Shown: positions 62,901 through 64,000 of the stretch, piece after piece
Position numbering within the stretch: position 1 is the first letter of the stretch
Layout of the letters: each line of letters starts with the position of its first letter
Assembly: GCA_946965045.2 (NCBI GenBank)
Contig: OX337236.1
Coordinates: 2,604,001 to 2,668,000 of the forward strand
Source: Epithemia pelagica
Lineage: Eukaryota; Bacillariophyta; Bacillariophyceae; Surirellales; Surirellaceae
Length of the DNA stretch: 64,000 nt
Direction: 5' to 3'
Position numbers and translations under genes: made by a program
The notes under the pieces: generated by a model
What the model was told of the DNA's origin: nothing
The model's input: the letters and a program-made list of their open reading frames with translations, nothing else
Databases searched by the model: none

Positions 62901-64000
62901 ATGCTCAATAACATACTTCGCATCATACGGACACTCTTCGGTAGGAGTGCTGCTCGGAGATGAACTGGGACTAGAGCTCGGCGATGTACTGGGAGAGGAG
63001 CTTGGTGAGCTGCTTGGCGAGGAACTAGGAGATGCGCTAGGTGAGCTGCTGGGTGAGGAACTAGGCGATTCACTTGGCGAGCTACTCGGAGAGGAACTGG
63101 GAGATGTGCTGGGCGAGCTGCTAGGAGCTGAACTGGGAGATGCACTTGGTGATGCACTTGGACTTGCACTTGGCTCTGAGCTCGGCGACGCACTGGGATT
63201 CTCACTGGAATACGATGGCTTCCAGCTTGGAGAGGAACTTGGACTCGAACTTGGTGAACCACTTGGGGAGGCACTTGGAGCTGAACTTGGAGAAGAACTA
63301 GGAGAAGAACTTGGCTCTGAGCTCGGAGACAAACTTGGACTTGAACTTGGTGAAGAACTTGGACTAGCACTCGGAGAAGAACTGGGACTTTCACTCGGAG
63401 ACGAGCTCGGTTCTGAGCTGGGCGACGAGCTGGGAACGGAACTCGGAGAAGCACTTGGACTAGAACTAGGACTCGAACTCGGTGAAGAAGATGGTTCAGC
63501 ACTCGGAGACTCAGATGGACTGGAACTCGGAGAGGCCGAAGGGGACTCAGACGGATGAACACTTGCAGTGATTGTAGGTGTCATCGATGGCGAACTACTT
63601 GGAGACTCTGATGGGTGAACACTTGCAGTGATTGTAGGTGACATCGATGGCGAACTACTTGGACTGGAACTAGGAGATTCACTAGGAGAAGAACTCGGAG
63701 ATGCACTGGGAGAACTGCTCGGAGATGAAGATGGCTCGGAGCTTGGACTACTACTTGGAGATGAACTTGGTGAAGCACTTGGGGACAAACTCGGGGATGA
63801 ACTTGGTTCCGAACTTGGGGATGAACTGGGAGATGCACTCGGCGTCGATGAGGGACTTTCACTTGGACTGTTGCTGGGACTGCTGCTCGGTTCGGAACTC
63901 GCTGTTACTGAAGGAGAAGAGGAAGGCTCGGAACTCGGACTTGAGCTGGGAGAAGAACTCGGGCTTGAGCTCGGCCCTGCACTTGGTGATTCGCTAGGGT
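44991..64000 (-). CDS. Giant modular Cys-framed / PSxSPS repeat protein (5' end beyond the window)
   Basis: One open frame from the window edge to a TAA at 44991-44993: more than 6,330 codons without a stop or visible intron. The N-terminus lies beyond 64000. Along the protein, Ser/Pro linkers (mostly the tripeptide S-x-P with x = S, A, E, T, G, L) alternate with about 312-residue modules. Each module has an N-half (ECPYDAKYV ... SLCAFF ... YVCADGG ... AKCDEDGFAKFDIYAW ... KFSYKVPC) and a C-half (CPYPEVPDCYDF ... ILSYSMDLQCYAP). There are 8 near-identical and 5 divergent copies; the five at the C-terminus keep the cysteine spacing (CPY ... C ... PC ... C ... C). Each near-identical module has three N-glycosylation sequons (NQS, NYT, NHT). 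It ends at MNGS without an obvious anchor. The Ser/Pro linkers resemble those of diatom wall and secreted proteins. Function unknown; extracellular matrix, adhesion or mating are guesses. Confidence 0.85.
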   Translation of the reverse strand, partial: PSESPSAGPSSSPSSSPSSSPSSEPSSSPSVTASSEPSSSPSNSPSESPSSTPSASPSSSPSSEPSSSPSLSPSASPSSSPSSSPSSEPSSSPSSSPSASPSSSPSESPSSSPSSSPSMSPTITASVHPSESPSSSPSMTPTITASVHPSESPSASPSSSPSESPSAEPSSSPSSSPSSSPSASPSSVPSSSPSSEPSSSPSESPSSSPSASPSSSPSSSPSLSPSSEPSSSPSSSPSSAPSASPSGSPSSSPSSSPSWKPSYSSENPSASPSSEPSASPSASPSASPSSAPSSSPSTSPSSSPSSSPSESPSSSPSSSPSASPSSSPSSSPSSSPSTSPSSSPSSSPSSTPTEECPYDAKYVIEHSNAYPLDILITIYAWNNQSVTAGVHQYVKEGSLCAFFTHYHDLDDQYVCADGGLDVGFGHHDNYTAKCDEDGFAKFDIYAWDITFKDLYLDSDSIHKACHDKFMNKDKSMIKKFSYKVPCNLPPRCPYPEVPDCYDFLSSNSDGTTFASGTMYSDAEVDTWVNTYHGMWGTHPVAVLKKNHTMVAKSVHIPAYTELVIARFSLIVKNVNAHEGIGFSFSNDEEIWDITNLHDPKTYSNGLHASLTKEENVPEGYHILHLEVYLTPKFYKENVVTITFFAHHDGWQFGILSYSMDLQCYAPSSNPSESPSALPSSSPSMSPSASPSSSPSSEPSSSPSLSPSASPSSSPSSSPSSEPSSSPSSSPSASPSSFPSESPSSSPSSSPSMSPTITASVHPSESPSSSPSMSPTITASVHPSESPSASPSSSPSESPSAEPSSSPSSSPSSSPSASPSSVPSSSPSSEPSSSPSESPSSSPSASPSSSPSARPSLSPSSEPSSSPSSSPSSAPSASPSGSPSSSPSSSPSWKPSYSSENPSASPSSEPSASPSASPSASPSSAPSSSPSTSPSSTPSSSPSESPSSSPSNSPSSSPSSSPSSSPSLAPSESPSSTPSSSPSSSPSENPSESPSAGPSSSPSSSPSSSPSSEPSSSPSVIASSEPSSSPSNSPSESPSSTPSASPSSSPSSEPSSSPSLSPSASPSSSPSSSPSSEPSSSPSSSPSASPSSSPSESPSSSPSSSPSMSPTITASVHPSESPSSSPSMSPTITASVHPSESPSASPSSSPSESPSAEPSSSPSSSPSSSPSASPSSVPSSSPSSEPSSSPSESPSSSPSASPSSSPSSSPSLSPSSEPSASPSSSPSSAPSASPSGSPSSSPSSSPSWKPSYSSENPSASPSSEPSASPSASPSESPSSAPSSSPSTSPSSSPSSSPSESPSSSPSSSPSASPSSSPSSSPSSSPSTSPSSSPSSSPSSTPTEECPYDAKYVIEHSNAYPLDILITIYAWNNQSVTAGVHQYVKEGSLCAFFTHYHDLDDQYVCADGGLDVGFGHHDNYTAKCDEDGFAKFDIYAWDITFKDLYLDSDSIHKACHDKFMNKDKSMIKKFSYKVPCNLPPRCPYPEVPDCYDFLSSNSDGTTFASGTMYSDAEVDTWVNTYHGMWGTHPVAVLKKNHTMVAKSVHIPAYTELVIARFSLIVKNVYAHEGIGFSFSNDEEIWDITNLHDPKTYSNGLHASLTKEDNAHTGYHILHLEVYLTPKFYQHNVVTITFFAHHDGWQFGILSYSMDLQCYAPSSNPSESPSALPSSSPSMSPSASPSSSPSSEPSSSPSLSPSASPSSSPSSSPSSEPSSSPSSSPSASPSSSPSESPSSSPSSSPSMSPTITASVHPSESPSSSPSMSPTITASVHPSESPSASPSSSPSESPSAEPSSSPSSSPSSSPSASPSSVPSSSPSSEPSSSPSESPSSSPSASPSSSPSARPSLSPSSEPSASPSSSPSSAPSASPSGSPSSSPSSSPSWKPSYSSGNPSESPSSEPSASPSASPSTSPSSAPSSSPSTSPSSSPSSSPSESPSSSPSSSPSASPSSSPSSSPSSSPSTSPSSSPSSSPSSTPTEECPYDAKYVIEHSNAYPLDILITIYAWNNQSVTAGVHQYVKEGSLCAFFTHYHDLDDQYVCADGGLDVGFGHHDNYTAKCDEDGFAKFDIYAWDITFKDLYLDSDSIHKACHDKFMNKDKSMIKKFSYKVPCNLPPRCPYPEVPDCYDFLSSNSDGTTFASGTMYSDAEVDTWVNTYHGMWGTHPVAVLKKNHTMVAKSVHIPAYTELVIARFSLIVKNVNAHEGIGFSYDNLNEIWDITNLHDPKTYSNGLHASLTKEENAHTGYHILHLEVYLTPKFYKENVVTITFFAHHDGWQFGILSYSMDLQCYAPSSNPSESPSALPSSSPSMSPSASPSSSPSSEPSSSPSLSPSASPSSSPSSGPSSEPSSSPSSSPSASPSSSPSASPSSSPSSSPSMSPTITASVHPSESPSSSPSMSPTITASVHPSESPSASPSSSPSESPSSEPSSAPSSSPSSSPSASPSSVPSSSPSSEPSSSPSESPSSSPSASPSSSPSSSPSSSPSWKPSYSSENPSESPSSEPSASPSASPSESPSSAPSSSPSTSPSSSPSSSPSESPSSSPSSSPSASPSSSPSSSPSSSPSTSPSSSPSSSPSSTPTEECPYDAKYVIEHSNAYPLDILITIYAWNNQSVTAGVHQYVKEGSLCAFFTHYHDLDDQYVCADGGLDVGFGHHDNYTAKCDEDGFAKFDIYAWDITFKDLYLDSDSIHKACHDKFMNKDKSMIKKFSYKVPCNLPPRCPYPEVPDCYDFLSSNSDGTTFASGTMYSDAEVDTWVNTYHGMWGTYPVAVLKKNHTMVAKSVHIPAYTELVIARFSLIVKNVNAHEGIGFSFSNDEEIWDITNLHDPKTYSNGLHASLTKEENVPEGYHILHLEVYLTPKFYQENVVTITFFAHHDGWQFGILSYSMDLQCYAPSSNPSESPSALPSSSPSMSPSASPSSSPSSEPSSSPSSEPSSSPSSSPSSSPSSSPSASPSASPSSEPSFNPSSSPSFSPSSEPSSPPSMTSSSEPSSSPSSSPSASPSSLPSSSPSASPSSSPSASPSSSPSASPSSSPSSSPSMSPTITASVHPSESPSSSPSNQPTITASDHPSESPSASPSESPSESPSSEPSSAPSSDPSSSPSSSPSAVPSSSPSSNPSSSPSESPSSSPSESPSSSPSESPSAVPSSSPSWKPSYSSANPSSSPSTSPSSSPSESPSSAPSSSPSSSPSSSPSSSPSSSPSASPSSSPSSSPSSSPSTSPSSSPSSSPSSTPTEECPYDAKYVIEHSNAYPLDILIPIYAWNNQSVTAGVHQYVKEGSLCAFFTHYHDLDDQYVCADGGLDVGFGHHDNYTAKCDEDGFAKFDIYAWDITFKDLYLDSDSIHKACHDKFMNKDKSMIKKFSYKVPCNLPPRCPYPEVPDCYDFLSSNSDGTTFASGTMYSDAEVDTWVNTYHGMWGTHPVAVLKKNHTMVAKSVHIPAYTELVIARFSLIVKNVNAHEGIGFSFSNDEEIWDITNLHDPKTYSNGLHASLTKEENAHTGYHILHLEVYLTPKFYQHNVVTITFFTHHDGWQFGILSYSMDLQCYAPSSNPSESPSALPSSSPSMSPSASPSSSPSSSPSASPSSSPSSSPSSSPSTSPSSSPSSSPSSTPTEECPYDAKYVIEHSNAYPLDILITIYAWNNQSVTAGVHQYVKEGSLCAFFTHYHDLDDQYVCADGGLDVGFGHHDNYTAKCDEDGFAKFDIYAWDITFKDLYLDSDSIHKACHDKFMNKDKSMIKKFSYKVPCNLPPRCPYPEVPDCYDFLSSNSDGTTFASGTMYSDAEVDTWVNTYHGMWATHPVAVLKKNHTMVAKSVHIPAYTELVIARFSLIVKNVNAHEGIGFSFSNDEEIWDITNLHDPKTYSNGLHASLTKEENAHTGYHILHLEVYLTPKFYQHNVVTITFFTHHDGWQFGILSYSMDLQCYAPSSNPSESPSALPSSSPSMSPSASPSSSPSSSPSASPSSSPSSSPSSSPSTSPSSSPSSSPSSTPTEECPYDAKYVIEHSNAYPLDILITIYAWNNQSVTAGVHQYVKEGSLCAFFTHYHDLDDQYVCADGGLDVGFGHHDNYTAKCDEDGFAKFDIYAWDITFKDLYLDSDSIHKACHDKFMNKDKSMIKKFSYKVPCNLPPRCPYPEVPDCYDFLSSNSDGTTFASGTMYSDAEVDTWVNTYHGMWATHPVAVLKKNHTMVAKSVHIPAYTELVIARFSLIVKNVNAHEGIGFSFSNDEEIWDITNLHDPKTYSNGLHASLTKEENAHTGYHILHLEVYLTPKFYQHNVVTITFFTHHDGWQFGILSYSMDLQCYAPSSNPSESPSALPSSSPSMSPSASPSSSPSSSPSASPSSSPSSSPSSSPSTSPSSSPSSSPSSTPTEECPYDAKYVIEHSNAYPLDILITIYAWNNQSVTAGVHQYVKEGSLCAFFTHYHDLDDQYVCADGGLDVGFGHHDNYTAKCDEDGFAKFDIYAWDITFKDLYLDSDSIHKACHDKFMNKDKSMIKKFSYKVPCNLPPRCPYPEVPDCYDFLSSNSDGTTFASGTMYSDAEVDTWVNTYHGMWGTHPVAVLKKNHTMVAKSVHIPAYTELVIARFSLIVKNVNAHEGIGFSFSNDEEIWDITNLHDPKTYSNGLHASLTKEENAHTGYHILHLEVYLTPRFYQHNVVTITFFTHHDGWQFGILSYSMDLQCYAPSSNPSESPSALPSSSPSMSPSASPSSSPSSEPSSSPSSEPSTAPSVSDSEAPSESPSESPSSSPSSSPSSSPSSNPSLAPTADYSVHPSESPSNSPSESPSSSPSSSPSLSPSSSPSSLFFDTCPYSAIFLGEPEAAPFHNLITIYAWDKETVTVEVHQHVKKTSLCGLMIDFEEHSGGTRVCHTGGANVPYGRSDRYTAKCDEYGYAYFDIYAFDTTYTSVVHDIPKDCSGENIIPSSGEQVKKFSYKVPCMLYDFCEHPGPSDCDSFYEENGHGVILSEDMKLQEHVDSYLDGVAGEIGDRKHLVLIPAPYWLFKNIWVPSKTETVGMEIVIVEKIENRPHHIIVSLDDKHSRVKIPQGDSDVELPNKVYLKVEDLHWGTEDYYARKIWLHFQPHHYPHDVLKVGFRVAHGIVGIESMHVSMQCYTPSSPPSTSPSALPSASPSSSPSASPSLSPSSMPSSSPSKFCPDSVHMESSASEEEYSLVKIAAAGNNEIMLDVFQYLAPTVEELATYLPGNEESGVGSECYNEKKGTNMDTPYGHVGRYTVVCVKDMAEIDVYVRDSSFSEDADHNPPEGCAISSSDNVKHFRYMVECVENPRCPYPVLEECVDVLARSSDVNVHEIMFDDMVDGNGVEEYIGAIPGSFGHEGDKIDAAVIAGNSPIHVYRSLSVPKNTAQVTVSFMTLEHKDESRPANMTLSGSNFEIPIYHEDRENELLDNGVHIHHVKTMDMKSISDVVIRQFTLVFSSSHNHYPSDVFGILIVIPKGTLGIKDFSVDIQCYAPTAAPTLTPTSVPTSVPTLPPTDVCPYVQDATPPGNNSIDIATHEYDIPVQAISYNSSAVVVAVDQLWWNDPVCKYAAYYKRYDSTKPIQPNEHMCDEQNEVAHGESFEYTIQCYQGMAQIEIFLYEPMFPENPTHHHVYGQCSDMKSISESDKIQRFIYEFPCEEMRPICEPEDYDCDDDVTRSIRDWSSTVSSNHYNYTSRTYIPPSSSVSLSVKFTLDVKHDGDLMVSVGKKPTLKMGHFAAIGRDNSFEYTFGDEVPVSVSCTVGSRSATSQCDVTMFVDADMFDDIFYLGFSFKDGHFVVDNVSIYAYCEGCPYVEQMEPSSSITHNPLEPPIYILDYGHTDVTFLVKQEFLDDTLCLLSVLYHKKEHGGIVETCADSSNVEPGEPEVHTAQCVNGKVTVTIFAYDEKLVAGDHIDVPEKCHVIDSDHTHKYVFTLPCSYGPPACKPEEDEPCGSEVTKTAGDWSTYLSHYGTKIVGQTYILPEKTSSITAEFSFTKEAPGDLIVMAGKHDFRIGTFAPGDSEDHLSGQFSENVGVVVSCYPSTTHCHVGMTVPSSFFQTPDVFFLAFKTQVGTLTVDVDSVRVRSNCESRCPAEIDWGTTKPPIPHSAVRLIRQTPTTVTVKVAQEWTNSVCRMLVNYTDNYLSTPHCHDNHAVPYGELKDEFTIDCAADGYARGTVHAFDEFFGDVIEGTLAMKCPDPKSFHESGYRLDFAYPCDVYCPTPEPERMPIQIDALGLAQTVKENGKKFIKIPRDIEAGRTVVLPPSLTTLTIKFDLHKSRGPAGTLLLTVGYTRLHLDSFSVGTRDDDSYYMDAYEPNDVFVSISSSSSTKTSFTITISNIEPFSYDRRVNFAIEMKNMDITVSPIYMNGS
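44994..45833 (-). other. Module 13 (C-terminal, divergent)
   Basis: Begins CPAEIDWGTTKPP and ends the protein. It keeps the N-half pattern (SVCRMLVNY, STPHCHDN, FTIDCAADGYARGTVHAFD, YPCDVYCPTPEP) and a shortened C-half without the final QCY motif. Confidence 0.7.
45834..46673 (-). other. Module 12 (divergent)
   Basis: Begins CPYVEQMEPSS and ends at RVRSNCESR. N-half DTLCLLSVLYHKK, VETCADS, TAQCVNGKVTVTIFAYD, LPCSYGPPACKPEEDEPC. No Ser/Pro linker separates it from its neighbours. Confidence 0.7.
46674..47549 (-). other. Module 11 (divergent)
   Basis: Begins CPYVQDATPPGNN and ends SIYAYCEG. Contains DPVCKYAAYYKRY, HMCDEQNE, TIQCYQGMAQIEIF, FPCEEMRPICEPEDYDC. It is followed towards the N-terminus by a short PT-rich linker (47550-47621). 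Confidence 0.7.
47622..48569 (-). other. Module 10 (divergent)
   Basis: Begins CPDSVHMESSASEEE and ends FSVDIQCYAP. Contains YLPGNEESGVGSECYNEK, VVCVKDMAEIDVYVRD, YMVECVENPRCPYPVLEECVDV. Same cysteine order as the near-identical modules. Confidence 0.72.
48691..49604 (-). other. Module 9 (moderately divergent)
   Basis: Begins CPYSAIFLGEPEAAP and ends HVSMQCYTP. It is the closest relative of the near-identical set: NLITIYAWDKETVTVEVHQH against ILITIYAWNNQSVTAGVHQY. Ser/Pro linkers flank it (48570-48690 and 49605-49976). Confidence 0.75.
49977..54316 (-). repeat. Array of four near-identical modules, exact 1134-bp period
   Basis: Modules at about 49977-50914, 51111-52048, 52245-53182 and 53379-54316, separated by identical 196-bp Ser/Pro linkers. 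The unit is 1134 bp (378 codons). Copies differ by single changes, for example GMWGTHPV against GMWATHPV and ILITIYAW against ILIPIYAW in the fourth. Such identity means recent tandem duplication or ongoing conversion. Confidence 0.92.
54317..55337 (-). repeat. Long Ser/Pro linker 1
   Basis: About 340 codons of S-x-P repeat. It contains the non-repetitive islands PTITASVHPSESPS (with a variant DHPSESPS), SWKPSYSSANPS and SFNPSSSPSFSPSSEPS. It is the most variable of the long linkers. Confidence 0.85.
55338..56275 (-). repeat. Near-identical module E
   Basis: Same 312-residue module; variants include GTYPV in place of GTHPV, ENVPEGYH in place of ENAHTGYH, and FYQENVV with AHHDG. Confidence 0.9.
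56276..57140 (-). repeat. Long Ser/Pro linker 2
   Basis: 865 bp. Contains a tandem pair of MSPTITASVHPSESPS and one SWKPSYSSENPS island within S-x-P repeats. Confidence 0.85.
57141..58078 (-). repeat. Near-identical module F
   Basis: Same module; unique variant GIGFSYDNLNEIWD where the others have GIGFSFSNDEEIWD. Confidence 0.9.
58079..59039 (-). repeat. Long Ser/Pro linker 3
   Basis: 961 bp. Contains the paired MSPTITASVHPSESPS and SWKPSYSSGNPSESPS islands. Confidence 0.85.
59040..59977 (-). repeat. Near-identical module G
   Basis: Same module; variants KNVYAHEG (others KNVNAHEG) and KEDNAHTGYH. Confidence 0.9.
59978..62003 (-). repeat. Double-length Ser/Pro linker 4
   Basis: 2026 bp without a Cys module. 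It looks like two long linkers of roughly 1065 bp back to back: the WKPSYSSENPS island and the paired TITASVHPSESPS island each occur twice. Between them is a unique stretch with SVIASSEPS and ESPSAGPS. A Cys module was either lost between two linkers or never inserted. Confidence 0.85.
62004..62941 (-). repeat. Near-identical module H
   Basis: Same module, 2964 bp upstream (coding sense) of module G; variants ENVPEGYH and FYKENVV. Confidence 0.9.
62942..64000 (-). repeat. Long Ser/Pro linker 5, running off the window
   Basis: Nearly the same sequence as 59978-61035 (including ASVHPSESPS pairs, one with MTPTITAS, and SWKPSYSSENPS). The last about 160 bases match 60880-61035 with one difference seen, so a 2964-bp higher-order repeat continues past the edge. 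Confidence 0.88.

Noticed and set aside
49750-63862. Long plus-strand frames reading as GLELGDELG-type repeats, and minus-strand frames rich in V, H, R and Q over the linkers
   Set aside because: They are the other frames of the Ser/Pro codons of the giant gene; the repeat contains few stop-forming triplets in any frame. The Cys modules break them and only the giant frame is continuous.

Overview
The window looks like nuclear DNA of a diatom, most probably a raphid pennate. This is inferred from the content: a Ty1/copia element whose Gag/Pol resembles diatom copia lineages, secreted Ser/Pro (PSxSPS) repeat proteins, short GT-AG introns of 82 and 97 bp, FkbM and opine-dehydrogenase-type genes, and a vWA-alpha-kinase. 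Genes lie on both strands with long spacers and no operons. Nothing suggests a prokaryote or organelle. The species cannot be named from sequence alone.

Layout. 0.6-2.6 kb: two tail-to-tail paralogues (Ser/Thr-rich and Gln/Ser-rich) sharing a C-terminal block. 4.6-6.0 kb: a membrane-anchored FkbM-type methyltransferase. 6.4-9.0 kb (minus): a secreted multi-C-type-lectin protein with one intron. 10.7-13.6 kb: a von Willebrand A plus alpha-kinase protein with one intron. 14.4-15.7 kb: an opine/octopine-dehydrogenase-like enzyme. 15.9-19.2 kb (minus): a decayed duplicated ABC transporter, itself split by about 1.3 kb of foreign sequence. 19.2-33.1 kb (minus): a broken two-ORF non-LTR retrotransposon with N-terminal zinc fingers and a C-terminal restriction-like endonuclease, split by a young Ty1/copia element (20252-27008; two 765-bp LTRs, GGAAG target duplication). 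34.2-36.7 kb: an unknown protein and an Mpv17/PMP22 protein. 37.2-40.4 kb: a near-intact ABC transporter, parental in type to the pseudogene, with a single in-frame TGA. 40.7-43.6 kb (minus): a QSOX-type sulfhydryl oxidase. 45.0 kb to the window edge (minus): one open reading frame of more than 6,300 codons.

The giant gene is the most striking object. It encodes 13 cysteine-framed modules of about 280-315 residues. The five C-terminal modules are divergent; the next eight are nearly identical and are separated by Ser/Pro linkers of 196 to 2026 bp. Four units repeat with an exact 1134-bp period, and a higher-order unit of 2964 bp is visible towards the edge. It is probably a huge extracellular or cell-surface protein (wall, adhesion or mating are guesses). 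The neighbouring QSOX-like oxidase and C-type lectin protein also belong to the secretory/extracellular world, but no functional link is shown by the sequence.

Limits: gene models rest on reading frames, recognisable motifs and splice signals only. Untranslated regions, promoters and polyadenylation sites could not be fixed. No tRNA, rRNA or CRISPR was recognised.
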